Origin: Arabidopsis thaliana
Lineage: Eukaryota; Streptophyta; Magnoliopsida; Brassicales; Brassicaceae
Direction: 5' to 3'
Assembly: GCF_000001735.4 (NCBI RefSeq)
Contig: NC_003076.8
Coordinates: forward strand, 5,518,001-5,582,000
Length of the DNA stretch: 64,000 nt
Below are positions 11,879 to 23,300 of this stretch, piece by piece; positions within the stretch are counted from its first letter, which is position 1; each line of letters opens with the position of its first letter. The notes beneath the pieces were generated by a model, which worked only from the letters and a program-made list of their open reading frames with translations, ran no database searches and was not told where the DNA came from. The translations under genes and the position numbers were made by a program.

Positions 11879-12445
11879 CGCTTTTGTTTGTGTTTCGTCG
11901 CTTCACTTCAAATTACTTTCCAGGATTTAACGAGTGTCAGTGTCAGTATAAGAGAGAGAGAGATAAGAGCCAGGAAAGTTTTCTCTGTGTCTTACGTGGC
12001 TTTTAATATACATAATTAAATGATATAATCGTGCGTCGTATAGATAAATATCTGAGATAATCTTATTAAATTTTAACGGTGTATATTATGCCACGTATGA
12101 AACTCACCGAGAAAAACAGAAAAAGCTGCTATCGATGCTACGTGTACTTTTAAACCGAATTAATCCGAACCAAATCAAAATACACGAAATGAAACCGTTT
12201 AATTTAGGTGACAGTCAGAGTGTCTACCAAAACTAATCGTACAAAACCGAACTGAATTGAACCGAAATGGCCATGCCTGCTTTTCTTCAGCTTTAAGGGA
12301 AAAGATCAAAGATTGGGTCTTCAACACTTGAGAGAGTCTCTGTCTCTGTAAAAGATATTTGAGCTTGAGAAGAACAGAAGAAACTTCCAGGATCAATCAA
12401 TCGATCAACTTTAGTGAACTAACTCTTGATTTTTCATTCGAAGTT
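11879..12445. promoter_or_regulatory. Divergent promoter between the kinase-like gene and HSFA1B
   Basis: 567 bases separate the two divergent start codons. The plus-side leader of HSFA1B starts somewhere near 12300 and contains a heat-shock-element-like inverted pair (GAA AC TTC, 12380-12387) with further GAA triplets at 12372 and 12377. An ABRE-like ACGTGGC lies near 11994-12000. No open frame here looks coding. Confidence 0.45.
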
Positions 12446-14497
12446 ATGGAATCGGTTCCCGAATCCGTACCATCGCCGAACTCGAATACACCGTCAATAC
12501 CACCGCCGGTGAACTCCGTACCGCCTTTCTTGAGTAAAACCTACGACATGGTTGATGATCCGTTGACCAATGAGGTCGTTTCGTGGAGCAGCGGGAACAA
12601 CAGCTTCGTCGTCTGGAGTGCCCCGGAGTTCTCGAAGGTGCTCTTGCCCAAGTATTTCAAGCACAACAACTTCTCCAGCTTCGTCAGACAGTTAAATACT
12701 TATGTAAGCATCATTTTTTGTGTTATTGTCAATTTATTTTTCTAGAAATTGATCGTTTTTTCGTGGTACAATTTGGGGAACATCGTGAAATGTTGAAGGG
12801 TTCTAGTCTTAGTGACTAGATCCATGGATGTGTTGGATTATTTTTAAAGCCATATCAATCTGTCTACTCATCAAAAGATTCCACAGAACTTTGCAGGCGC
12901 ACTGTCACATATGTCTGAAGATTGTTTCCTCAATTGTTTTCTGCCTTGTAGCTCTAACAAAACAGAATGTCTATCAGTTGTCTGAACATTAGCTTTGTTT
13001 TCATTTGTATATTTCCGTCCAGGTACACTTTTTTGATAAACTAAGAACTATTACTTTCCTTATAACATGGTGATTTTGTGCTACACCCAAGCATAGTGTG
13101 GAGAATTTGTTTACTTCTCAAACTTTGCTATAACTAGAACATATAACTAATCTGGTCTGTTTTCTAGTCTACCTGTTTAATGTTTATACATTTTTGTACA
13201 ATTGCGCTATGTTGGCTTTTCTTCTTCCCCTAAATTCAAGCAACATCGTTTCAGTTCTTCAATTTGAATTTCGATATTTATGATAGCCTCTCTGTATTCT
13301 GATGTCCAGGGTTTCAGAAAAGTTGATCCTGACCGATGGGAATTTGCAAATGAAGGATTTCTTAGAGGCCGAAAACAACTACTGAAGAGTATTGTCAGGA
13401 GAAAACCTTCGCATGTGCAGCAGAATCAGCAACAAACTCAAGTTCAGAGCTCATCTGTTGGTGCTTGTGTCGAGGTGGGGAAGTTTGGAATAGAAGAAGA
13501 AGTGGAAAGACTTAAGCGGGATAAGAATGTTCTTATGCAAGAACTCGTCAGGTTAAGGCAGCAACAGCAAGCTACTGAAAACCAACTGCAGAATGTGGGA
13601 CAGAAAGTTCAGGTGATGGAGCAAAGGCAACAACAAATGATGTCGTTTTTAGCAAAGGCTGTTCAAAGTCCAGGTTTCTTAAACCAGTTAGTACAACAGA
13701 ATAATAATGATGGCAACAGACAAATTCCAGGAAGCAACAAAAAGAGGAGACTTCCTGTAGATGAGCAGGAGAATCGTGGTGACAATGTGGCTAATGGTCT
13801 TAACCGCCAGATTGTTAGATATCAGCCGTCGATAAACGAAGCAGCACAAAATATGCTTCGACAGTTCTTAAATACTAGTACCTCACCTCGGTATGAATCA
13901 GTTTCAAACAATCCTGACAGTTTCCTATTGGGTGATGTTCCCAGTTCTACCTCTGTAGACAATGGGAACCCTTCAAGTAGAGTTTCTGGAGTAACATTGG
14001 CCGAGTTTTCACCCAACACAGTTCAGTCAGCAACGAATCAAGTACCCGAAGCAAGTTTGGCTCATCATCCTCAAGCTGGTCTGGTTCAGCCAAATATAGG
14101 TCAAAGTCCGGCTCAAGGAGCAGCACCTGCAGACTCTTGGAGCCCTGAATTTGATTTAGTTGGATGCGAGACAGATAGTGGAGAGTGTTTTGATCCAATA
14201 ATGGCTGTTTTAGATGAGTCAGAAGGCGATGCAATTTCTCCTGAAGGTGAGGGCAAGATGAATGAGTTACTGGAGGGAGTCCCTAAGCTGCCCGGAATCC
14301 AAGATCCATTCTGGGAACAGTTCTTTTCTGTTGAACTCCCAGCGATTGCAGATACAGACGATATTCTATCAGGATCAGTGGAGAATAATGACTTGGTATT
14401 GGAACAAGAACCAAACGAGTGGACCCGTAATGAACAACAAATGAAGTATCTTACTGAACAAATGGGACTGCTTTCCTCAGAAGCACAGAGGAAATAA
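12446..14497 (+). CDS. HSFA1B: Heat shock transcription factor A1b
   Basis: Class A1 heat shock factor, one of the master activators of the heat response; it binds nGAAnnTTCn elements as a trimer. Two exons, 12446-12703 and 13310-14497, give 481 residues. The intron interrupts the DNA-binding domain after VRQLNTY, the position conserved in plant HSFs; the domain spans about residues 26-120. The hydrophobic heptad HR-A/B oligomerisation region is at about 147-205, with the long class A linker. A basic nuclear localisation cluster NKKRRLP is at about 219-225. An AHA activation motif DPFWEQFF starts near 418, and a leucine-rich export-like segment (LTEQMGLL) lies near the C-terminus. A probable 3'UTR intron starts two bases after the stop (14500-14588). 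Confidence 0.97.
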
Positions 14498-14499
14498 AG

Positions 14500-14588
14500 G
14501 TAAGAACATCGTTAAGTTCAAACATGTTTCTCTGCATTGTTGTATATCTTGAGAGTTATCAATTGTCTCTCACAATGTAGATTTTCAG
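14500..14588 (+). other. Probable 3'UTR intron of HSFA1B
   Basis: A strong donor (AAAG|GTAAGAAC) follows the TAA stop by two bases. A pyrimidine-containing tract ends in TTTTCAG|GG at 14588. The 89-base length suits a plant intron. Because the junction is less than 50 bases from the stop, nonsense-mediated decay would not be expected. Confidence 0.6.
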
Positions 14589-15075
14589 GGGAGGTTGCAA
14601 AAGGAGATATGAAGGAACGAGGAATATATCAGATGGTGTGTATACCCTTTACATTTTTACTTAAATGAAAAAAAAACAGAGAGAAGAAACATAAAAGATT
14701 TACCACCAAGCTTGTGAATAGTTAGTAGAGATCGGTTTTTGTGTTGTTTATATTATACTTTTGTGTGAAAACGTTCATCTTGTTCAATTATCATCTCACT
14801 AGTACGGTAATCTGTTGGTCACTGACCGGTTAATGACCAAAAAATCAAGATTATTTTCTTATGTTTATTTCTTTTGATCATGAAGATCCTTATGATGGAG
14901 TAATACATTGATTAAACATTCACACGATGAGAAGTTAAGATCAATTTGGTTGAATGGGGAAGATGGAGTATAAAGAATCTGTACATTAGATATATATCTT
15001 TAATGGGTCTTTGTATAGTTTCCATAGATTCGCTTGATGCTTGAAGATTGAAGCTTGGAGTTATATGTTTGATGC
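14589..15075. other. Convergent intergenic region, HSFA1B and SYP21 3'UTRs
   Basis: AT-rich sequence between two convergent stop codons. It should hold both polyadenylation regions. No gene or repeat is evident. Confidence 0.5.
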
Positions 15076-17152
15076 TTAGACCAAGACAACGATGATGACA
15101 ATGAGTAGAACAATCCCAAAAATGAGAATAAGTAGGCATGTCTGCAACAAAGTAAAAGACAACAAACTTAGCTTAAGCTGCTAAGAATATGAAATCACAG
15201 AACTGAAAATGAGAAGAGAGTCTGTTTAGTCCGTACCAAAGAGGAGTTTGATCTTTGAGTTTTAGCTGCTTTTCTGAGTTGAACAGTGGCTTGTGTAGTT
15301 GCAGCATGTGAGTTGTCAAGGTTAGAGCTGATGTCATCTGCCAGTGCACATTATAGTTTTTTTCTGAGACTTTAAAAAGGCAAAGAGAAAACGAACAGGG
15401 AGATTTACAATTTCTGATTGTTTGGAGTTACTTACCGACAATATTTCCTTGATGGTTCACCATAAGAGCTAGATCTTTGAACATGCCATTCACATCACGA
15501 ATCTGGTCTTCAATTTCTCGAATCCCTTGCTCTCTTTCCTCAATAATTGCTTCATTGAATGTTATCTCGTTATCTAAAAACACCACTTCTTGCCTGGAAT
15601 GAGAATATAAAAAGTTAGCGAATAGCAAGCATCTCCCTGCATCCAGGGACATAACCAACTTCGAAAAATTTATTAACCTATTCTAAGGCTTCTATTAACA
15701 ATTCAGGCTACAGTGAGTGCCAAGTGTAACGATGGTTTGAATTTGAACTCTCGAGAGCAAAATGCATGCTAGACTAACATTTGGTTTATGCTTATAATTG
15801 ATCAAATGAATTAGTAAAATAACATGCTAGCATATAATCAAATCACACTCCTCACCTTCTTGATTGTAGAAGAAGAGCTTGCTGCTGGGAGATCCTTAAA
15901 GATTCAGTATCCAGTTCAGGTGCATTATAACTGCATGGTGTGGCATGACAATGAAGCATGTGTAAGTGAAACTCACATTCCACAAAATATCAGAACAATC
16001 CTACGTTCAAAAATTCTTTTGTACAAAACAACAATAATAACATGCGAGTATATAATCCGGAGACTTTTTTTCTTCTCATTTAGGAAACAACGAGATTCAT
16101 TTACCATGATCTTCTGTTTTTTAACAGGTATTGAAACATAACTGGTCAAAGTGGTTACCTGGTAGGTATTTCTTTTGTGACCACAGGAGTATATGTTATT
16201 TCTCTTTCAGCTGCAAGTCTCTGAGCTTTCTGAAACTCTTTGAGAACTGATTGGAAATCTTTTGCCAGTTTAGCATCAGCTATCTTCTTAATTTGCTGCA
16301 AGAATACAAACATAACATCAAAACTAGAATACACATATCATCAATCATGTAAACAATTCTCCCACTAAATGAATAAAATGGTACGATTCTGACAAAATTA
16401 AACCAAAATAAAACTGGTTCAATAGAAAATGTTCTCTTAGACACTAACATTCCATAGCATCGTAAGGGAATGAAACAAAAAAGTAAGCATTTGCTTACAC
16501 TAGCTGATCCATGAAGGTCGGCTTCGCTAGCTTCCTTAAGTTTAGCTGAAGTATTCTTCACCAATTCGGATATCTGTAACCTTGTCTTTTGCCTGCCAAC
16601 AAAAGAACCTAACACTTTAAAACAATTCACAGAACAAATAGATGAAACCAATCTAAAAAAAAAACAATTTCTCAATACACACACACACACACACACACAC
16701 AAAAAGCTCATTATTTGCAATGTTGTCAGGCATTATTTGCAATGTTGTCTCACATCGATCAGCAAACTCAAATTTGTTCTTCGGTTAAGGGAAAATAATG
16801 CAGGATTAGCTTCAAAACAATTAGAAAACTTTTTCAATTAAAAATTGAAATGAAATCGACCAAAATCAATAAGTAAAACCAAAACCCTAATCAACAGAGA
16901 TTTAACAAAGAGAAGAAGAGTGTGATTAAGAATTGCTACTGACAGCTTATCTCGTAATTCAAGAGTATCTTTAGGTGTTCCGATCGAATTAACGAGGCGG
17001 AAGAAGGAATTGACAGCCGTGCTGATCCTGAAAATCCCGGCGGCGACCTCCTGAGATGGATCCCCACGAGACGAAGGTCTCTGTTGTCTCCCACCGGTAA
17101 AACGATTCGGCGCCGGAGATCGAGTACCAGCTTCGAGATCTTGGAAACTCAT
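15076..17152 (-). CDS. SYP21: Syntaxin of plants 21 / PEP12, Qa-SNARE of the prevacuolar compartment
   Basis: Qa-SNARE that mediates vesicle fusion at the prevacuolar/late endosomal compartment on the route to the vacuole. Seven exons: 17152-16944, 16592-16499, 16295-16159, 15930-15856, 15593-15436, 15337-15237 and 15141-15076, total 279 residues. The N-terminal half is the Habc three-helix bundle. The SNARE helix covers about residues 185-245 with the zero-layer glutamine in VNHQGN. The last 20 residues form a tail anchor ([19 protein letters not shown]) ending directly at the stop. The start ATG at 17152 gives MSFQDLEAG. Intron 1 holds an AC dinucleotide repeat and a telo-box. Confidence 0.96.
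16677..16700. repeat. (AC)12 microsatellite in SYP21 intron 1
   Basis: An uninterrupted run of twelve AC units on the plus strand lies inside the first intron of the minus-strand SYP21 gene. It is likely to be length-polymorphic between accessions. No functional role is implied. Confidence 0.95.
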
Positions 17153-18041
17153 CGTCTCTTCTCTCGAATCTCTCGAAATTCTCTTATCTCTATCTCAGGG
17201 GAACAAACGAAGACGAAGATGATGGAAATGAGTTAGGTGAATTATAAGTTTTCCCAAAATTTAATGTTAATTTTTGTTTTATAATTTGTATAAATCATTT
17301 AATCTCATGTGGTCCGCGTGAATATGGTGGTGGAGGGAATTTATTAATACGTATAAATTATTTGGCGGTGACACGCCATTGCGAGGGAAGAATCCTGCGT
17401 GTCGTTGTTGACCTCACCTGCCCTTCCGTGTAAAATTGAAACTCGGTTCGAGTAAACCGGACCAATTGAGTGGGTTTGCAGGATAAGGATTGGTTAAATG
17501 ATTTTGGGCTACATTGGAGTTTAGTAAAAGGAAAAGAGAAGAGTTGGGCCAAAAACAAGGAGAAGTCCAACTTTTTTGTAATTACCAAGTTATCATATTT
17601 TATGACTGAATTAATAATTACAGTAATCACTTTGATACATAAACCACTTTTTATAGAAAAACAATGATATATTTTTGTTGATAAAAAGTAAAATTTTTAT
17701 GTATTTTTTTCTAATAAAACATAAACTTAATAATTGTGTTACGAAACTCCTAACTTTTGTTTTGAACTGAAGAGGGAAAAAATAGAAATATATACTAAAA
17801 AAGTGAAAATATTAATTGTTGGAAACAATTAGGGACTAAAATAGGATTAAAGGGCGTAACGCAAACCCACACGTTGAGTGTGAGGTGTCATATAAAGCAA
17901 AATACACTCTTCCCTCTCTATCTATCTACGCATCATCGATCTCGAAGTACGTTTCGGTTTTCAGGCCAATCTCTGAATCTGCGTGACAAAAGCAACAAAT
18001 TACATATCTCTCTCTCTGCGCGACTTCGAAGATCAACATCC
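17153..18041. promoter_or_regulatory. Divergent promoter region between SYP21 and BPA1
   Basis: About 890 bases between divergent start codons. The BPA1 leader from about 17915 is pyrimidine-rich and contains a short CT repeat just before the start. The centre (17560-17830) is very AT-rich. No coding potential seen. Confidence 0.5.
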
Positions 18042-20026
18042 ATGGCGGTATGCTCTACTTTTTTTTTGTGTATAATTTTGTTTTATGCGGAAAAGGTTTA
18101 GGTTTCCTCTGCTGGTAGATATTGTTGCGATCCATTTGTTTATCGGGAAATTTTCTCAGGATTGATATTTTTGGCTATTGATTTGATTTCTTCTTCAATT
18201 TGGATGATCTGTTGTTTGATTGCTGCACTTGCCGACATAATATCTCCAATGCTATTTGGACGAGTTTGATGATTATTATTGTCGTTATTAATTGATTCTG
18301 TATCTCTGTGTGATCTGTATTCGTGCAATTATCTCTATTATCTCCTTGATTTCTCGGTTTTGGTTTTCGTTTATCGTAGTAAATCGCGATTGTGTTATTC
18401 TCAATTTGGAACCGAATCTCGCTAGCCAATTTACTTTTAGATTCCTCCATACATTGTCGATTAGTTTCCTTAATTGGTAGCCTTCATGGTTCATTCGAGT
18501 TTTCTTTTTGTATAGTGAGATGATGACAGTCATCTTCTAAGCCACTATAATATTATCCCTTTACTTGCATAATTGTATAATCTTGTGATAAATCTAGGCT
18601 TCTTTGAGTTTGAGCTGATTTGATTAAAATGGGACTTTCGGTCGATTAGATATGCTTGGATACAAAAAGTAGTTGTACTGTAAACATTCTCATGAAACAC
18701 CTGTTTATTGTTTTCGTTAATGATTCTTTCCCTTTTGATTCTTTATGATGACAGTCACAGGTAAGGTCAGTAAAAGTTGGCAATCTCTCTTCAGGAGCAA
18801 CTGAGCATGATATTAAAGAGTTTTTCTCTTTCTCTGGTGAAGTTGAAAGCATCGATATCCAAAGGTTAGTGATATTGTTTCCTTGTTCTTTGATTTCAAA
18901 ATTTTGACATTTAAAGCTTTTTTTGATCAATTAACTTCCGAAGCTTTTTCTCAGCAAATTTAGATACAGTTCTCTTAAACTTACTGACTCTGAGCTTTGT
19001 TTTTGTTTTCTTTTTCTAACTAGCAGTAACGAGCATAGTGCTTATGTCACATTTAAAGAAACTCAAGGAGCAGAGACTGCTGTGCTCTTATCTGTGGGTT
19101 CACTCTTATCTCAATATTATTGTAGTAGCATTCAACTCTTACATAACACTGTTAATTTAGTAATCAATCCATGTCTATAAACCTTCGTTTAATATGGTTA
19201 TACTTCTCTAGTCCAGACAAAGTATCTCTGAGTATTTATAAGTAAAATTAGTTTGCTTACAACTAATATTTGGGACCATTTGCAATTTGCATTACTAACA
19301 AGGGGTGTTATTTCAGGGAGCGAGTATTGCCGATCAATCAGTCATCATTGAGTTGGCTCCCAACTACAGTCCACCAGCAGCCCCTCATGCTGTAATGTCT
19401 TCTTCATACTGTTTTTCTTCTTTTTGATTAGTGAAAAGTATTCATCTCAACACTCAATAGAGCAGTAATTTCGTAGAGGTGTTAATTTGTGTTAATTTTC
19501 TCAGGAAACACAGAGCAGCGGTGCAGAATCTGTTGTCCAGAAGGCAGAAGATGTTGTGAGCAGCATGTTAGCAAAGGGTTTCATTCTTGGGAAAGATGCT
19601 GTCGGCAAAGCAAAAGCTTTTGATGAGAAACATGGTTTCACCTCAACCGCCACCGCAGGAGTTGCTTCACTAGACCAAAAAATCGGTCTTAGCCAGAAAC
19701 TTACAGCTGGAACAAGCTTGGTGAACGAAAAAATCAAGGCGGTGGACCAAAACTTTCAGGTAACAGAGAGGACCAAGTCTGTGTATGCAGCTGCGGAGCA
19801 GACTGTGAGCAGTGCAGGAAGCGCTGTGATGAAGAACCGTTACGTGTTAACTGGTGTGAGCTGGGCCGCAGGAGCATTCAATAGAGTGGCTCAAGCAGCT
19901 GGAGAGGTTGGACAGAAAACAAAAGAGAAGGTTGAAGCTGAGCAACCATCGCAACCAGCACAGTCGCAGCAGCAACTGCCAGAAGGGTATTCTCCGATTC
20001 ATTCGTCCGAATACTCGAAGAACTAA
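18042..20026 (+). CDS. BPA1: BPA1, RRM-containing binding partner of ACD11
   Basis: RNA-recognition-motif protein known as a binding partner of the sphingolipid-transfer protein ACD11, linked to control of cell death. Exons: 18042-18047 (only ATG GCG), 18755-18864, 19024-19093, 19317-19391 and 19505-20026, giving 260 residues. The RRM occupies about residues 4-80, with RNP2 VKVGNLS and RNP1-like SAYVTFKE. The second half is an Ala/Lys-rich helical region with repeats of the type found in BPA1 relatives (KAKAFDEKHGF, then VNEKIKAVDQNF), ending in a Gln/Pro-rich tail. Exon 3 has a TAGCAG acceptor, so use of 19027 instead of 19024 would remove one serine. Splicing of the 6-base first coding exon is needed to obtain the start codon. 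Confidence 0.93.
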
Positions 20027-20322
20027 TATCATCAAGTTAAACAGTTTCCTTTGTTTCTCCTTGTTGGTTTCTTTGACATGGAAGTTGGAAATCTGGTTTG
20101 GTCTTTGGGATGTACCATATAAGCTATGCCTGGATTTTCCCTACCACTATTAGACTATAGTTTGGGTTTTTTCCAATATACATATTTAATAAGTTGACAT
20201 TTAAATCTTTCTTTACCCTAAATGTTACAAATCCATTTTGTTCCTAGATTATCAAAATGACTGAAATAGAAATTTAAAGGATCTACCTAAGTTTCGATGA
20301 TAAAATCTAGTTAAGATCAGTT

Positions 20323-23300
20323 TCAATAATTCAACTTCCACAGCGAAGAAGAGTTTGACCGGTCTGTTGCATACCTCAATTCCGACGATAGCTGCTGAGA
20401 AAGAGAGTGTTTAGAAAGTGCAGATTTTAAATAGATCAAGAGCATTCGATATCTCGAGTTTTTCTTCTTCAGAACTTGAATATAAGCGTCTAAGCCAAGC
20501 CATATCACTTCTTCTTTGTATAGTTTAAGAACTGGTCTGAAACTAGAACCAGTGTTGATTCTGCGCACCCTTCTATTTATGAGTCTGAACATGTACCTAT
20601 CAGTTGGAAAGAAATCAAGAACCGAATAAGCAAAAAAAGACCGAATAACTCAAATCAGAATGATCCAAAAACCGAAATGCTCACAGACATATGATGTAGT
20701 TTTGATTCCATACCTGACAGATATTGTGATGAATTTGAACAAAGTTTGAGGATGAAGCTTCCAAAACCGGGACACCTCGTAGACATAACAGTGAAACTTC
20801 ATTGCAGCCAACAGAAAGATCTGATAGATGTTTAACCTGACGATTTCTCCCGAGTTGATGTTCGAGTCAAATAGAATTGGATGACATTTCGGAACCAAGA
20901 AGTAACACAATTTTTGCCGAAGATTTCTAACTGGTTTGTTCTGCCAAGCTACAGAAAAAGTTGAGCTTATATGGCCACTCAAGTACCTGTTTCCATGAAT
21001 TTGAGGCAAAATTATAAATAAAAGCTGAGGAAACAGAGCCAAACAAGTATACTTATGAAGGAAACATACAGGAGATGAGGCAGACCTTGTGTAGTCAACT
21101 TGAACTTCAAATGTGCGGGAATTAATAAGCAAACCCGTCCATCTGACAAAAGGAACTCCATTATCTCCCACAAACATTCTATTAGAAGAACACCTATGTT
21201 CTTCTTTATCTTCAAAATTTATGCAGAATTTTGTTTCGTTCATGAAGCAGTTGTAATCTTTAAATCCATGCTTCAACCTGTGATAGAAGCTACTCGCCTG
21301 ATCTCTTGAGGTAGACACAAAAAGGTAGTCATCAATAAATCTCAGTAACTTATAGCTCGTGGGAATTATAAGCTCTTCCTCTCTACTGCATTCTTTAGAA
21401 GACACATCTTTAGAGGCTTCTTCGAGGAATGGGTAGATCAAAGTCCTCTCGAGATGCCCGTAGTAAAAACAACATAACAAGGATGATAATCTGTGTCCCT
21501 GAGGTATTCCAGCTATTTGTACATAGAAGCTTTTATCCAACTGCAGCATGTTGTTCTTTAGCATATTTCCTATCCAAACCATTAGATCCTTTTTCCTCAC
21601 TCGATGGTTTTCTCCCTAGAAGGTTGGACCAAAACCATAACACCGTTAAGCAAATAAGTAAAGAACAACAGGGACGCTACAAGCACTAAGAAAAGAGATC
21701 TCTAGAGATTTTTTTAAGTAGTCCAATAGTTTTGTATTTTACCCTCTGCAAAAAGATCAAAAAGCTCTAGGTCAAAAAGAAGCATACCTTATCAACCACG
21801 ATACTTTGCAGTGCATTATATGGAACAGTTGATGTGAATCTTGAAAAGTTAGAATTTTTGTCACTCGAGACTAGTATTTTGTTTACCCAATTGGATCTCT
21901 TCCCACAGCAGACCAGCCTACATCTGTTTAAGATGTATTCATCTTTCAGAAAACTTTGAATGACATGAAGCAGCTTACCCTGGTCGACTGAATCAAATGC
22001 TTTGAATACATCCGCAACCACAAAGTACAAAGGAGGAAGTTCTCCAGATTGACTTCTTAAATGGATCAGATATGGGCATAGGTTTCTGTAGAAATCATCA
22101 TGGTCAAAGACAGAAGACCCAAGAACATCTGGTTCTTTGAGCTGGATGTCCTTCAAAACAGCATGTGTATCACGAAGAGATTGCGACCTTGACGAAGAAC
22201 TAAAGTCTAACACCATCCTCACACCATTGGCCTTTGGTAAAAATCTAAACTTTGATAGCTTCTTCCTGCTACTTTCAGCTTCAGCATCGTCTACTAGGAC
22301 ATATCCATCAAGGGCTTTGCTAATTTCTTTGCTTATTAATCTTTCCCAGCTCCTTTTCCGGTAATAATAAATATTTAGCCGTCCTCCTTGGCTTTCAGTG
22401 GCATAGAAGTTGAAGTGCACCAATTTCTTGACAATCTCTAAAAAAAGCCAAGAAATCCATTTCGTGCACAACATCTGCTGTGTACTTCTGATGGATTCAC
22501 TTTGGAGTTCATGTCCGTTGACCATACAGCATAACTCTTTTCTAGCAAAGAATGGGAAATCTGATGGTTTCACTTTATGCAAAAACTGATTCACTGTGCA
22601 TTTCTCATTTCGTCGCCTTGAAACAAACCACGCTATATTTTTCCTAAGCACCCTCATCTGATGAGTGGTCCCAAGCAAACTTTCTGGAACAATGTACCTA
22701 CAGATGGCCCAAATAAAGGAAACTACTTGGTCGTTCGTGCAATACAGCTTCCTTTCTTCAACACTGGGACATTTGGGTTTTCCCGTTTGTGATGAACTTG
22801 ATCCATGAGGCAGCTTATCTGCTTTTTGCCTCCTTGAACTCTGTAATACAAGATATGCAAGGTTCGTCACTTCAAGGAAGCACTTGGAAGTGCCACGGAT
22901 ATGAATTCTTATGCAGGTTTGCACTATATATCCAAAGTCTATAAAGTAGCAACTGTGTTGATTTTCCATTTCTAGTTTCTTTTTGTTGTACATATTCGAA
23001 TATTCAACATAACTTCTCTGAAATAGAAATACTCAAAAGACATCAAACGAAAAACGCTAGGGAAATTAAATATGAAAACCATCTCTAAAAGAAAAATATC
23101 AACCTGAGAAGTCGTTCCGGACTTCAATGCATCCTCTTGCAGCAAGAGAACAGGACAGTGTTTGTCTAGTAGCATTTTTAAATGTGAAGACTTTGTTTTT
23201 CCTATTAGATTTTTAAGAGACTTGAGCAATGAATGGTATCTGCAAATCAATGTAAAAGACATCATGATATCATTTTCTTCTTTGCATCAGTTACCTCAAC

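Noticed and set aside
16677-16700. AC repeat as a telomere-like or regulatory array
   Set aside because: A plain dinucleotide microsatellite inside an intron; no telomeric TTTAGGG units.
20650-22993. Reverse transcriptase domain considered as a retroelement
   Set aside because: Exons extend over 5 kb with TERT-specific N-terminal domains, nuclear localisation signal and T-motif; no LTRs, integrase or poly-A tail nearby.
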